A stretch of 64,000 nucleotides of DNA, taken from assembly GCF_000297395.2 (NCBI RefSeq), contig NZ_HF570108.1, positions 3,469,766-3,533,765 on the forward strand, given 5' to 3'. The translations under genes and the position numbers were made by a program. The number at the start of each line of letters is the position of its first letter. Within the stretch, counting starts at the first letter, position 1. Source of the stretch: Micromonospora lupini str. Lupac 08 (GTDB lineage Bacteria > Actinomycetota > Actinomycetes > Mycobacteriales > Micromonosporaceae). The notes beneath the pieces are model-generated. The model saw nothing but the letters and a program-made list of their open reading frames with translations. It had not been told where the DNA came from and searched no databases. Below, piece by piece: positions 24,972-34,343 of this stretch.

Positions 24972-26099
24972 ATGATCACGTCAGCTGGCACTCTTGACGG
25001 CATGCCAGCCCAGCTTCGATCCCGCCTGCTCGACTGGACCGTCGCCGTACCCGTGCTCGCCGTGCTGGTGTTGCTCGTGACGTGGGGACGAGACCTTCCC
25101 GCCCCCGTCGTCGTGGTGGTCGCCGCGTTGCTGGGCGGCGCCGTGCTCGCCGCCGTGCACCACGCCGAGGTGGTCGCCCACCGGGTGGGGGAGCCGTACG
25201 GCTCGCTGGTGCTCGCCGTCGCGGTCACCGTCATCGAGGTGGCCCTGATCGTCACGCTGATGATCAGCGGGCCGGAGAAGACCCAGTCGCTCGCCCGGGA
25301 CACCGTCTTCGCCGCCGTCATGATCACCTGTAACGGGATCCTCGGCCTCTCCCTCCTGCTCGGGGCGCTGCGCCGACGCGTGGCCGTGTTCAATCCCGAG
25401 GGCACCGGCGGGGCCCTCGCGACCGTGATCACCCTGGCCACGTTGAGTCTGGTCATCCCGACGTTCACGGCCCGACCCGGCCCGCAGTTCAGCCCGGCCC
25501 AGCTCACGTTCGCCGCCGTCGCGTCGCTGGCGCTCTACGGGTTGTTCGTGCTGGTGCAGACCGGCCGGCACCGCGACTACTTCCTGCCGGTCGACAGCCA
25601 GGGCCGGGTGATCGACGCGGAGGAGCACGCCAGGCCGCCGACCACCCGCGCGGCGCTGGTCAGCCTCGGGTTGCTGCTGGTGGCGCTTGTCGCGGTGGTC
25701 GGCGACGCCAAGACCGTCTCACCGACCATCGAGGCCGGCGTGGCGGCCGCGAACCTGCCGCACGCGTTCGTCGGCGTGATCATCGCCCTGCTGGTGCTGC
25801 TGCCGGAGACTCTGGCCGCCGCCCGCGCCGCCCGCCGGGACCGGGTGCAGATCAGCCTCAACCTCGCCCTCGGCTCGGCGATGGCAAGCATCGGCCTGAC
25901 CATCCCGGCCATCGCCGTCGCCTCGATCTGGCTGGACGGCCCGCTGCTGCTCGGCCTCGGCGGCACCCAGCTCGCGCTGCTCGCCCTCACCGCCGTGACC
26001 GCCGTGCTGACCGTCGTGCCGGGCCGGGCCAACGTGTTGCAGGGCGGCGTGCACCTGGTGCTGCTTGCCGCGTTCGTCTTCCTGGCCGCCAGCCCCTGA
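24972..26099 (+). CDS. ChaA-type Ca2+(Na+)/H+ antiporter
   Basis: 375 residues with about eleven membrane helices. EPYGSLVLAVAVTVIEVALIVTLMI near 70-98 and ANLPHAFVGVIIALLVLLPETLAAARAA near 258-285 are the two Glu-containing repeats of the CaCA exchanger family (the VTVIE and LLPE motifs). It exports calcium or sodium in exchange for protons at the cytoplasmic membrane. The start could also be the ATG at 25002, which is closer to the first helix; neither has a strong ribosome-binding site. It is divergent from the ArsR gene. Confidence 0.85.
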   Translation: MITSAGTLDGMPAQLRSRLLDWTVAVPVLAVLVLLVTWGRDLPAPVVVVVAALLGGAVLAAVHHAEVVAHRVGEPYGSLVLAVAVTVIEVALIVTLMISGPEKTQSLARDTVFAAVMITCNGILGLSLLLGALRRRVAVFNPEGTGGALATVITLATLSLVIPTFTARPGPQFSPAQLTFAAVASLALYGLFVLVQTGRHRDYFLPVDSQGRVIDAEEHARPPTTRAALVSLGLLLVALVAVVGDAKTVSPTIEAGVAAANLPHAFVGVIIALLVLLPETLAAARAARRDRVQISLNLALGSAMASIGLTIPAIAVASIWLDGPLLLGLGGTQLALLALTAVTAVLTVVPGRANVLQGGVHLVLLAAFVFLAASP

Positions 26100-26118
26100 C
26101 CCGCACGGCCCTGCCGGC

Positions 26119-27372
26119 TCAGCCCGGCGGGTCGTCCGCGAGACGGTCCGCGCGGGCGTTCAGGTAGCGCTGCTGCGCCAGGTTCGTCGAGCGTGCCGCC
26201 GCCATCCGGTACGCCTCCCGTGCCGCGACCCGCTCACCCACCCGCTCCCACAGGTGGGCGCGGGCGGCCGGCAGCCGCGGATCGTCGGCCAACCGGACGT
26301 CGTCGGCCAGGTCGGCAAGCAGCGCCAGACCAGCCGGCGCGCCCCGGCTCATGGCCACCGCCACCGCGTGGTTGAGCGCCACGACCGGATTGTCGGACAG
26401 GCCGAGCAGCACCTCGTACAGGGCGGTGATCTGCGCCCAGTCGGTGGCCGCCGCGGTGGGCGCCTCGTCGTGCACCGCCGCGATGGCGGCCTGGAGCTGG
26501 TACGGCCCGACGACCCCGCGCGGCAGTGCCCCGGTGATCAGGGCGACCCCCTCGGCGATCTGGTCGGCCCGCCACCGGCGGCGATCCTGCTCGGCCATCG
26601 GCACCAACTCGCCGTGCGCGCCGATCCGCGCCGGCGCGCGGGCGTCGGTGAGCAGCATCAACGCGAGCAGCCCCGCGACCTCGGGGTCGTCGGGCAGCAG
26701 CCGGTGCACCAGCCGCGTCAGTCGGATCGCCTCGGCGGTCAGGTCGGCGCGCAGCAACCCCGGGCCGGCGGTCCGCGCGTACCCCTCGGTGAAGACCAGG
26801 TAGAGCACGTGCAGCACCGCGGCGACCCGGTCGGCGCGCTCCGCGGGCGTCGGCGGCGCGAACCGGAGGCCGCTGTCGCGGATGCGCTGCTTGCCCCGGC
26901 TGATCCGCCGGGTCATCGTCGCCTCCGGCACCAGGAACGCGCGGGCCACCTCGGCGGTGCTCAACCCGCCCACCGCGCGCAGCGTGAGCGCGATCTGCGA
27001 CGCCGGGGTCAGCGCCGGGTGGCAGCACAGGAACAGCAGCACGAGCGTGTCGTCCGCGTCCGCCGCCGCCGGCCGGTCGGCGGCCGGCGCCCGCCACTGC
27101 TCCGGCAGCACCCACCGCGCCACCGTCTCCTCCCGCCGCGTCCGTGCCTGGTCGCGCCGGAGCAGGTCGGTCAGCCGCCGGGACGCGACGGTGATCAGCC
27201 ACCCCCGGGGATTGTCCGGTACGCCGTCGCGCGGCCAACCGTCCGCCGCCGCGATCAGCGCCTCCTGCACCGCGTCCTCGGCGGTGTCGAAGTGCCCGTA
27301 GCGGCGGACCAGCGCGCCGAGGACCTGCGGCGCCAACTCGCGCAGCAGGTTCTCGGCGGGCGTTGCCGGCAC
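26119..27372 (-). CDS. ECF42-type sigma factor with C-terminal extension
   Basis: 417 residues. Region 2 (about 5-75; GHFDTAEDAVQEALIAAADGWPRDGVPDNPRGWLITVASRR) and region 4 (about 120-170; TPASQIALTLRAVGGLSTAEVARAFLVPEATMTRRISRGKQRI) are followed by a 240-residue helical TPR-like extension, for example AVALNHAVAVAMSRG. This layout defines group ECF42. It lacks a normal anti-sigma factor and is linked to a DGPF/YCII protein, found here 3 nt upstream at 27376-27777. The two are co-transcribed. Confidence 0.88.
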   Translation of the reverse strand: MPATPAENLLRELAPQVLGALVRRYGHFDTAEDAVQEALIAAADGWPRDGVPDNPRGWLITVASRRLTDLLRRDQARTRREETVARWVLPEQWRAPAADRPAAADADDTLVLLFLCCHPALTPASQIALTLRAVGGLSTAEVARAFLVPEATMTRRISRGKQRIRDSGLRFAPPTPAERADRVAAVLHVLYLVFTEGYARTAGPGLLRADLTAEAIRLTRLVHRLLPDDPEVAGLLALMLLTDARAPARIGAHGELVPMAEQDRRRWRADQIAEGVALITGALPRGVVGPYQLQAAIAAVHDEAPTAAATDWAQITALYEVLLGLSDNPVVALNHAVAVAMSRGAPAGLALLADLADDVRLADDPRLPAARAHLWERVGERVAAREAYRMAAARSTNLAQQRYLNARADRLADDPPG

Positions 27373-27375
27373 CGG

Positions 27376-27777
27376 TCAGCCGACCAGGTCCTCGACGCCG
27401 TCCAGCACCGGCCGCACGTCCACGTACGCGCCGGGGGTGTCCGGGTCGACCAGGCCGGCGGCGATCTCGGTGGCCCGGTCGAAGCTGGCGCACTCCACGA
27501 TCGTGTAGCCCGCCAGGACCTCCTGCGTCTCCGGGTACGGGCCGTCGGTCACCACGGACGCCCCGTCGCGTACCTGCACGCGGCGGGCGTGCACCGGCTC
27601 ACTGAGACCCCGCGCGTCGACCAGCTCCCCGGACTCGGCGAGCGCCTGGTGGAACGTCTCCATGTGCTGGTGCATGGCCGCGATCTGCTCGGCGGACATG
27701 ACCGGCCGATCGGTTGCCCGCCCCGACAGCACGTCATAGTCCTGCTGCGACCCGTAAAGCAAGATCATGTACTTCAC
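27376..27777 (-). CDS. DGPF/YCII-domain protein
   Basis: 133 residues. KYMILLYGSQQDYDVLS opens the YCII fold, and VVTDGPYPETQEVLAGYTIVECASFDRATEIA holds the DGPY/DGPF signature. Such proteins are the standard partners of ECF42 sigma factors; their role is proposed to be sensing or enzymatic but is not settled. The GTG at 27777 is chosen because AAGGGGG lies upstream and the fold begins at once. A longer frame to 27876 is not supported. It ends 3 nt before the sigma start. Confidence 0.85.
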   Translation of the reverse strand: MKYMILLYGSQQDYDVLSGRATDRPVMSAEQIAAMHQHMETFHQALAESGELVDARGLSEPVHARRVQVRDGASVVTDGPYPETQEVLAGYTIVECASFDRATEIAAGLVDPDTPGAYVDVRPVLDGVEDLVG

Positions 27778-27884
27778 ACCGCTGCCCCCTTCTGACAAGC
27801 GCACCGCCCGGACCGGGCCGGCGTCACCAGAAACGTCGAACCCACCCCGCCCACCCGGACACCAACCCCACCCCATCCCTGGTT

Positions 27885-27939
27885 GATCATGAAGTTATTG
27901 CCCTCGATGCCGGCGTGTCGGCGCAATAACTTCATGATC
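27885..27939. repeat. hairpin repeat element, MITE/REP-like
   Basis: GATCATGAAGTTATTG (27885-27900) and CAATAACTTCATGATC (27924-27939) are perfect 16-bp inverted arms around a 23-nt loop that itself has a 4-bp stem (GCCG...CGGC). C-rich DNA on the left and G-rich DNA on the right (about 27860-27960) extend the pairing imperfectly. The arms are AT-rich compared with the genome. I recall similar ATGAAGTT-hairpins scattered in Micromonospora genomes, but cannot check this. It lies between genes transcribed away from and toward it and could also end transcripts. Confidence 0.75.
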
Positions 27940-28063
27940 GACTAGGTGGGGCGGGGGTTGGGCGGGGTGGGACGCTCGGGTGCGCCGGCAGCGGTATGAG
28001 GCCGAGCGGCACGCTGACCAGGGCGACACCTGGCAGCGCGGACGCGATTCCAGCGGATGAGGG

Positions 28064-28426
28064 TCACTGACCGTAGGAGAGGCGGAGGCGGTCGTTGATC
28101 AGGTAGTTGAGGCGGTGGCGCAGGTAGCCGAGGGTGCTCTCGCTCGGCAGGTCCGCCTCGGTGGTCAGGGTCCAGCGCAGCGTGCAGTCCCCGCCGGGTG
28201 ATCCGTGCGTCACGTCGAAGCGGATCCGGTCCAGCGGCCGGTGCGGCCACAGTGACGACCACACCAGCAGCACCGGCGCGTAGCCCGCCACCACCCGGGG
28301 CGGCACCTCGTCGTCGCGCAGCTCCAGCCAGGGGCGAGCGCCCGCCTCGTACGGGTCACGCAGCGACCGCCACACGACATGCGCCGGGGCCGGCTGGCTA
28401 CGTCGGCGGCTGCCCAACACGTGCAC
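28064..28426 (-). CDS. hypothetical protein, 120 aa
   Basis: Not recognised. The sequence has aromatic and Trp-rich strands (WLELRDDEVPPRVVAGYAPVLLVWSSLWPHRPLDRIRFDVTHG) and a C-terminal helix (RHRLNYLINDRLRLSYGQ). The overall pattern recalls ligand-binding SRPBCC-like proteins but is not secure. The GTG at 28426 has a strong ribosome-binding site, GAGGAGGG, so it is translated. It is divergent from the metallopeptidase gene, 161 nt away. Confidence 0.6.
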   Translation of the reverse strand: MHVLGSRRRSQPAPAHVVWRSLRDPYEAGARPWLELRDDEVPPRVVAGYAPVLLVWSSLWPHRPLDRIRFDVTHGSPGGDCTLRWTLTTEADLPSESTLGYLRHRLNYLINDRLRLSYGQ

Positions 28427-28587
28427 GTCGCCCTCCTCGCCGGACGGTCCCGTCCGCCCCGGGTCATTGTGGCGGCCCGGCGCCGGCCCGTGAACCGTCC
28501 GGCCCGGTCGTGCGTGCATCCGGTGGGCGTGGCGGTCGTACCGTCGGGGTAACGCACAGCCTGAGCGCCGATGTCTGGGGAGGCACC

Positions 28588-29331
28588 GTGGGGGCATGGT
28601 CAGGACGCGACGCCCGGGGACCACTGGCCGGCCTGTTGGTCGCCGCGCTGGTGTCACTCGCCTGCGCCGGCGGTGGGCTGGCCGAGCCGGAGGGCGAACG
28701 CCCGGGGGCGAACCCGTCGGCAGCTTCGCCGGGGCCGAGCGCCACCCGCGCCGACAGCACCACAAGCGTGGCCGAGTTCAAGCAGGACGTCGCCGACGCG
28801 CAGGCGGTCGCCGAGCGCTACTGGGCGGCCCAGTTCAAGGCGTCCGGGAAGCGCTTCGCACCCATCCGGCGGGTCACCCCGTACCAGCGGGCCGGCGAGG
28901 TCTCCTGCGGCGGGCAGCCGCTGCCCCGCAACAACGCGGTCTACTGCTCGCAGGGCGACTTCATCGCGTACGACGTCGCCTGGTCGGTCGCGGCGTTCCG
29001 CGAGGTCGGTGACGCGTTCGTGTTCTACCTGCTCGGCCACGAGTACGCCCACGGCATCCAGGTGCGCCTCGGCATCAACTACAGCTTCACCATCCAGCAG
29101 GAGTTGCAGGCCGACTGCATGGCCGGGGCGTACCTCGGCGATTCGGTGCGCTCCGGCGACCTGAGTCTCGCCGAGGGCGACCTGGACGAGTTCCGGGAGG
29201 GGGTGGCGGCCGTCGGCGACGACCCCGACCAGCCGTGGTTCGCCGAGGGCGCGCACGGCACCGCCGAGCAGCGCACCGACATGTTCTTCCGCGGCTACGA
29301 GCGCTCGCTGAAGGAGTGCGACCTGGGCTGA
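28588..29331 (+). CDS. putative neutral zinc metallopeptidase, exported
   Basis: 247 residues. A membrane or lipoprotein-like signal (PLAGLLVAALVSLACAGG, possible lipid-bearing Cys) precedes a Ser/Pro linker and a peptidase domain. HEYAH (about 151-155) gives two His ligands and the general base Glu, and QQELQADCMAG about 15 residues later gives the third ligand Glu. This is the PF04228 (YpfJ-like) zinc peptidase pattern. The GTG at 28588 has GGGGAGG upstream. It acts outside the membrane; substrate unknown. Confidence 0.85.
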   Translation: MGAWSGRDARGPLAGLLVAALVSLACAGGGLAEPEGERPGANPSAASPGPSATRADSTTSVAEFKQDVADAQAVAERYWAAQFKASGKRFAPIRRVTPYQRAGEVSCGGQPLPRNNAVYCSQGDFIAYDVAWSVAAFREVGDAFVFYLLGHEYAHGIQVRLGINYSFTIQQELQADCMAGAYLGDSVRSGDLSLAEGDLDEFREGVAAVGDDPDQPWFAEGAHGTAEQRTDMFFRGYERSLKECDLG

Positions 29332-29401
29332 GCGGGGTTGCCCGGATCACCCGGGCGCCCGTTGCCGCCACCGGCGACGGTCCGTGCTGGCAGGATCGCC
29401 G

Positions 29402-30109
29402 GTGTCGGCCACGACCCTGGAGGATCCGCTGAGCAGCCATCACCCCGCCGCCGTGCTCTTCGACATGGACGGCACCCTGGTCGACAGCGAGAAGCTGTGG
29501 GACGTCGCGTTGCAGGAGCTGGCCCGCGAGTACGGCGGTGACCTCTCCGCCGACGCCCGCCGGGCGATCATCGGCACCGCCATGGCCGAGTCGATGCGTA
29601 TCCTGCACGACGATCTGGGACAGCCGGAACGGGATCCGGACGTCAGCGCGGCGTGGATCAACGCCCGGATCCTGGAGCTGTTCCGCACCGGTCTGCGCTG
29701 GCGGCCGGGGGCGTTCGACCTGCTGCGCGCGGTCCGCGCGGCGGGAATCCCCACCGCGCTCGTCACCTCCAGCCCCCGGGCGCTTGTCGAGATCGCCCTG
29801 GACACCCTGGTGCGGGACAACTTCGACGTGGTGGTCGCCGGTGACGAGGTGGTCGCCGCGAAGCCCCACCCGGAGCCCTACCTGACCGCGGCGAGGCTGC
29901 TGGGTGTGCCGATCGAGCGGTGTGTGGCGATCGAGGACTCACCGACCGGGGTGGCCAGCGCGCGCGCCTCCGGCGCTGCCGTGGTGGCCGTACCCGCCGA
30001 GGTGCCGCTGCCCAGCCTGACCGGCGTACACCAGGTGGAGAGCCTGACCGGGGTGGACCTGGAGCTGCTCGCGGCCCTGGCGGCCGACCGGGCCGGCGCG
30101 AGCGGCTGA
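29402..30109 (+). CDS. HAD-superfamily hydrolase, phosphoglycolate-phosphatase-like
   Basis: 235 residues. LFDMDGTLVDSE is HAD motif I with nucleophile Asp and acid Asp; VTSSPRALVE gives motif II (Thr/Ser), AAKPHPEPYLTAARLLG the motif III Lys, and CVAIEDSPTGVASARASG motif IV. The cap between I and II is helical (C1), as in beta-phosphoglucomutase and sugar phosphatases. It removes phosphate from a small molecule; substrate unknown. GTG 29402 with AGGA 6 nt upstream is chosen over GTG 29384. Confidence 0.88.
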   Translation: MSATTLEDPLSSHHPAAVLFDMDGTLVDSEKLWDVALQELAREYGGDLSADARRAIIGTAMAESMRILHDDLGQPERDPDVSAAWINARILELFRTGLRWRPGAFDLLRAVRAAGIPTALVTSSPRALVEIALDTLVRDNFDVVVAGDEVVAAKPHPEPYLTAARLLGVPIERCVAIEDSPTGVASARASGAAVVAVPAEVPLPSLTGVHQVESLTGVDLELLAALAADRAGASG

Positions 30110-30125
30110 GCCGGGCCGGCGCGGT

Positions 30126-30503
30126 TCAGGGACGCTCGGCGAAGACCGCCGCGACCACCTGGTAGCCGTCGAACGCCCGCGCCGCCCCCGCGTAGGCGGC
30201 CAGGTGGATGAACAGTTCGACGATCTCCTCCCTGGTCACCCCCGACTGCAGGGCGATGCGGAGTTGGCCACGCAGCGGTTCGTGGGTGCCGAGGGTTGCG
30301 GCGATCGCCACGGACACCAGGCTGCGGCTGCGCAGGTCCAAACCCGTTCGGGGCCATGCCTCGCCGAAGGTCTGCAGGGTTGCCAGGCGGCGGAACTCCT
30401 CGCCCACGGAGGGCTCGCCGTCGCCCAGGGGCAGCACGAGCGGTTGACCGAGCAGTCGCTCGGCGGTCGCGAGCGCGCGCTGGTACGCGTCCTCGTCGGT
30501 CAT
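30126..30503 (-). CDS. carboxymuconolactone-decarboxylase-like protein
   Basis: 125 residues. RSRSLVSVAIAATLGTHEPLRGQLRIALQSGVTREEIVELFIHLAAYAGAARAFDG is the helical CMD core. It is close to PcaC-type decarboxylases rather than AhpD, since there is no CxxC pair. No other catechol or protocatechuate genes are near, so the real substrate may differ. It is convergent with the HAD gene, 16 nt away, and precedes the ABC exporter on the same strand. Confidence 0.8.
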   Translation of the reverse strand: MTDEDAYQRALATAERLLGQPLVLPLGDGEPSVGEEFRRLATLQTFGEAWPRTGLDLRSRSLVSVAIAATLGTHEPLRGQLRIALQSGVTREEIVELFIHLAAYAGAARAFDGYQVVAAVFAERP

Positions 30504-30666
30504 GTCGTCCGTCCCGGGTCTCGGCCGCCGCGACTCGTGGGCGGGCCGACGCCGTGCCGGCCCGACCAGCCTGGCAGCCGCGCGCGACCGACGGGGACGA
30601 ATCGGCCAGCCCGGACGGCCGAGGCCCCCGACCGCGCAACGGCGGTCGGGGGCCTCGGTGGCGCGG

Positions 30667-33222
30667 TCAGTCGTGGGCGATCGCGCCCAGGACGTTGATC
30701 CGGGCCGCCCGCACGGCGGGGAGCACCGCGGCCACCACCCCGATGATCGCGGCGAGACCGAGGAAGACGCCCATCTGCCCCCACGGCAGGATCAGGTCGG
30801 TGATGCCCTCGTCCTTGAGTGCCTCGACGACTGCGGCGCCGAGGCCGCTGCCGACCGCCACGCCCAGCAGCGCGCCGAACACGGAGATCACCACCGCCTC
30901 GACCGTGATCATGCCCATGGTCTGCCCGCGGCGCAGGCCGATGGCCCGCAGCAGGCCCAGTTCCCGGGTCCGCTCCAGCACCGACAGCGCGAGGGTGTTG
31001 ATGATGCCCAGGACGGCGATCACGATGGCCAGCGCCAACAGGATCTGGATCATCGTGAGCAGCCCGTCGAGCGAACTGGTCTGCTGCTTGATGAACGCGT
31101 CCCGGTCGGCCACCGACACCTCGGGGCTGTCCGCGAGAAGCGTCTCCACCTGCGGCTGCACGTCGGCCACCTGGGTGCCCGGCGCGAGCTGGATGAACCC
31201 CTGGATGGGCTGCGGGATGGCGAAGTCCTTCGCCGCGGTCGCCGGCAACGTCACCGGGTTGGTCAGCTGCGACGACTCGTAGATGCCGCTGATCGTGTAC
31301 GTCCGGGCCTCGCCCCGGGTCAGCTGCACGTTGACTGTCGAGCCGACCGACCAGCCACGGGACGTGGCGGTGTCGGAGCTGGCGAGCATCTGGGTCGGCC
31401 CGAGCCGGTCGATGTCGCCGGCGGTGGCCTTCGCGCCGAAGATCTGCCGCAGCGATGCGATGTCGCTGCTCGCCGCCACCCACGTGCTCTCGCCGTCGAT
31501 CCGGCCCATGTCGCCGTACTCGCCATCGACCATCCGCACGCCGGGCAGGGCCTTGGCCTTGTCCAGGACGCCCGGGTCGAAGCTCGGCGGACGCGGACCG
31601 CCCTGCTGCCCGGAGATCACCAGCTCGGCCTTGATGGTGTCCTGGGCGAGGGCGCTGATGCTGCCCTTGGCCGAGTCGAGGATCACCGTGACGCCGGTGA
31701 CCAGCGCGATGCCGACCATCAGCGCGGCCGCGGTGATCGCGGTGCGGCGCGGGTTGCGCCCCGAGTTCAGCCGGCCCAGCTTGCCCGGCACCGACCAGGA
31801 GAAGATCGCCCCGAGCAGGCTCACCACCGGCCGGCTGATCAGCGGCGTCAGCAGCGCCACGCCGATGAAGGCGAACAGCACCCCACCCAGGATGGTGGAC
31901 AGGGTCTGACCACCCGCGTTGCCGCTGAGCCCCAGGAAGAGCAGCACCGCGCCGATGCCGGTGACGACCGCCCCGGCCACCGTGACCTTGGTCAGTGGCC
32001 GGTCCGGGGTGGCCACGTCCTGCATGGCGGCGATCGGCGGGATCCGGGATGCCCGCAGCGCCGGCAACAGCGCCGCCACCACGGTGATCACCAGACCGAC
32101 GCCGAACGACCCGATCACCGCGGCCGCCGGCACACCGATCCCGGCCAGGGTCAGCCCACCGGCCAACTTGCCGAACAGGAACGCCAGCAGCGCCCCCACC
32201 CCGATGCCGGCCGCCAGGCCGAGCACCGACGCGATCAAACCGACCGCGATGGCCTCCAGCACCACCGAGCCGATGATCTGCCGGCCGCTGGCCCCGATCG
32301 CGCGCATCAGCGCCAACTCCCGGGTGCGCTGCGCCACGATGATCGAGAAGGTGTTGAGGATCAGGAAGGTGCCCACCAGCAGCGCCACCGCGGCGAAGCC
32401 GAGCAGGATCTTGTTGAAGAAGGACAGGCCCTCCTTCAGGCTGGCCGAGGCGTCCGCGGCCACCTGCTCGCCGGTCTTCACGTCGAAGTCCGCGCCCAGG
32501 TTGCGGGCCACGTCGTCGCGCAGCGTCTCGTCCGAGACGCCGTCGGCGGCGCGCAGCGTGATGCTGCTGAACGTGTCCGGCTCGCCCAGCATCAGCCGCT
32601 GCGCGACAGGCGTGGTGAAGAAGACCTCGTTGACCCCGCCGATCGAGTCCCGGTCACCGCTGTAGCCCATGATGCCGACGAGCGTGAAGTCCCGCTTCTT
32701 CGACTCGAACGCGGTGAGCACACCGACCTTCTGACCGACCTGCACCTTCGCCGTCGTGGCCAAGGCCTTGTTGAGGACGATCTCGTTCTCGGCCTGCGGC
32801 GCGCGCCCCTCCCGCAGCTGCATCAGGTCGCTCTCGCCGATCCAGTTCTCGCCCAGCTGCGGCGGACCGAACGACGTGACGACCTTGCCGTTGCTGCCGA
32901 TCACCCGGGCGCCGTCGGCGTTGACGATCCCGGTGGCCGAGGCCACCCCCGGCACCTGCTTGACCCGGTCCACCACGGCGGCCGGCAGCGGAGCGGCGGT
33001 CTGCTCGCCCTCCATCTCGTTGACCTCGACCTTCGGCTTCGCCGCGACGTTCACGTCGATCTCGGAGAAGCCGTCGGCGAAGACGGAGTCGAAGGAGCGG
33101 CCCAGCGTGTCGGTCAACACGAACGCGCCGGAGACGAACATGACCCCGAGCACCACCGCCAGCCCCGACAGGATCAGCCGGACCTTGCGGGCCAGCAGAC
33201 TCTTGAGTGTCGCCCGGAACAT
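30667..33222 (-). CDS. MacB/FtsX-type ABC transporter permease
   Basis: 851 residues. One membrane helix (about 14-36) is followed by an outer MacB-PCD domain (about 40-250), three helices (about 270-400), a further helix (about 480-500), a second outer domain (about 510-690) and three C-terminal helices (about 720-840). The two FtsX repeats have the usual R-x-A-I-G-A-S/L cytoplasmic signatures: ELALMRAIGASGRQI and ELGLLRAIGLRRGQT. It is probably a mechanotransmission-type exporter of peptide or antibiotic, or a lipoprotein-related system. It shares one nucleotide with the ATPase stop and is co-translated. Confidence 0.9.
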   Translation of the reverse strand: MFRATLKSLLARKVRLILSGLAVVLGVMFVSGAFVLTDTLGRSFDSVFADGFSEIDVNVAAKPKVEVNEMEGEQTAAPLPAAVVDRVKQVPGVASATGIVNADGARVIGSNGKVVTSFGPPQLGENWIGESDLMQLREGRAPQAENEIVLNKALATTAKVQVGQKVGVLTAFESKKRDFTLVGIMGYSGDRDSIGGVNEVFFTTPVAQRLMLGEPDTFSSITLRAADGVSDETLRDDVARNLGADFDVKTGEQVAADASASLKEGLSFFNKILLGFAAVALLVGTFLILNTFSIIVAQRTRELALMRAIGASGRQIIGSVVLEAIAVGLIASVLGLAAGIGVGALLAFLFGKLAGGLTLAGIGVPAAAVIGSFGVGLVITVVAALLPALRASRIPPIAAMQDVATPDRPLTKVTVAGAVVTGIGAVLLFLGLSGNAGGQTLSTILGGVLFAFIGVALLTPLISRPVVSLLGAIFSWSVPGKLGRLNSGRNPRRTAITAAALMVGIALVTGVTVILDSAKGSISALAQDTIKAELVISGQQGGPRPPSFDPGVLDKAKALPGVRMVDGEYGDMGRIDGESTWVAASSDIASLRQIFGAKATAGDIDRLGPTQMLASSDTATSRGWSVGSTVNVQLTRGEARTYTISGIYESSQLTNPVTLPATAAKDFAIPQPIQGFIQLAPGTQVADVQPQVETLLADSPEVSVADRDAFIKQQTSSLDGLLTMIQILLALAIVIAVLGIINTLALSVLERTRELGLLRAIGLRRGQTMGMITVEAVVISVFGALLGVAVGSGLGAAVVEALKDEGITDLILPWGQMGVFLGLAAIIGVVAAVLPAVRAARINVLGAIAHD

Positions 33223-33989
33223 CAGTTGCCCACCTCAGCCGGAGCGTCCAGCTTCTTCATGGTGTCCAGCACCGTCTCGGCGGTCGGCTCGATCAACTCC
33301 GAGACGATCTGCCCGTCGGCGAGGAAGACCACCCGGTCGGCGTACGCCGCGGCGGTCGGGTCGTGGGTGACCATGACGATGGTCTGGTTGTGCTCACGCA
33401 CCGAGTTGCGCAGGAAGCCGAGCACCTCCGCGCCGGAGCGCGAGTCCAGGTTGCCGGTCGGCTCGTCCGCGAAGATCACCTCGGGGCGGGACACCAGGGC
33501 CCGCGCGCACGCCACCCGCTGCTGCTGACCGCCGGAGAGCTGCGCCGGCCGGTGGTCCAACCGGTCCTGCAGGCCCACCGTCTTGATCACCGTGTCGTAC
33601 CAGGCCGGGTCCGGCTTGCGCCCGGCGATCGACAACGGCAGCAGGATGTTCTCCTTCGCGGTGAGCGTCGGCAGCAGGTTGAACTGCTGGAAGATGAAGC
33701 CCACCTTGTCCCGGCGCAGCTTCGTCAGCCCCGAGTCGCCCAGCCCGGTGACAGTCGTCGCACCGATCGACACCGTCCCCCGGGTCACCGAGTCCAGACC
33801 GGCCAGGCAGTGCATGAGCGTCGACTTGCCGGAACCCGACGGGCCCATGATCGCGGTGAAGCGGCCACGTTCGAACTCCGCGCTGACCCCCCGCAGCGCG
33901 ATGACCTGAGCCTCGCCGCTGCCGTACACCTTCCACACGTCGTTCGCCCGGGCCGCGGCCTGCGCCTGCTGGCCTACCGTCGCGGTCAC
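33222..33989 (-). CDS. MacB/LolD-type ABC transporter ATPase
   Basis: 255 residues. Walker A GPSGSGKST, Q-loop FIFQQFNLLPTLTA, signature LSGGQQQRVACARAL, Walker B VIFADEPTGNLD and H-loop MVTHD are all present. This is the MacB-type ATPase that drives FtsX permeases. The start is the GTG at 33989 with GAAGAGG 10 nt upstream. It is the first gene of the ABC operon, with a 354-nt upstream region that holds the promoter. Confidence 0.92.
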   Translation of the reverse strand: MTATVGQQAQAAARANDVWKVYGSGEAQVIALRGVSAEFERGRFTAIMGPSGSGKSTLMHCLAGLDSVTRGTVSIGATTVTGLGDSGLTKLRRDKVGFIFQQFNLLPTLTAKENILLPLSIAGRKPDPAWYDTVIKTVGLQDRLDHRPAQLSGGQQQRVACARALVSRPEVIFADEPTGNLDSRSGAEVLGFLRNSVREHNQTIVMVTHDPTAAAYADRVVFLADGQIVSELIEPTAETVLDTMKKLDAPAEVGN

Positions 33990-34343
33990 GTCATCTACCT
34001 CTTCCGTCTGTCCGTATCTCACGCCGCCCCCCGATGGTCCGGCGCGACTGTTCCATCATCGGCGCTGCTCGGGCCCGCCTTGTCCGCCCACGGGGGGACC
34101 CGGCGCGGATTTCCCGCTGCGGGTGCACCCCCATGCCGCATCAGGGTTGCCCCTGACCCGACGGCCGGTCGACAGGTTTCCCGACCGGCGAAACACCGCC
34201 GGACACGACACTTCCCCCTCACGCCACAGGAGGGTCAACCGCGCCGAGCCACCTACGGTCACGGTAGGTGACCACGGCAACAGGGCCGTCCCCCCACGGA
34301 GGGATCTTCGAGTACGCCGGGTGGGGTATCCGCCGCGCGGCCA
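33990..34343. other. upstream region of the ABC exporter operon
   Basis: No gene is supportable here. It lies between the response-regulator stop and the ATPase start, both on the minus strand. It contains a 7-bp inverted repeat CCGGTCG...CGACCGG near 34160-34185 and TCAGG...CCTGA near 34142-34160, either of which could be operator or terminator elements. Confidence 0.4.

Noticed and set aside
30502..33528. 1008-codon open frame on the plus strand
   Set aside because: It lies fully antisense to the clear MacB/FtsX permease and its ATPase neighbour, with Arg/Gln/His-rich, low-information protein. Long antisense frames are expected at this GC content.
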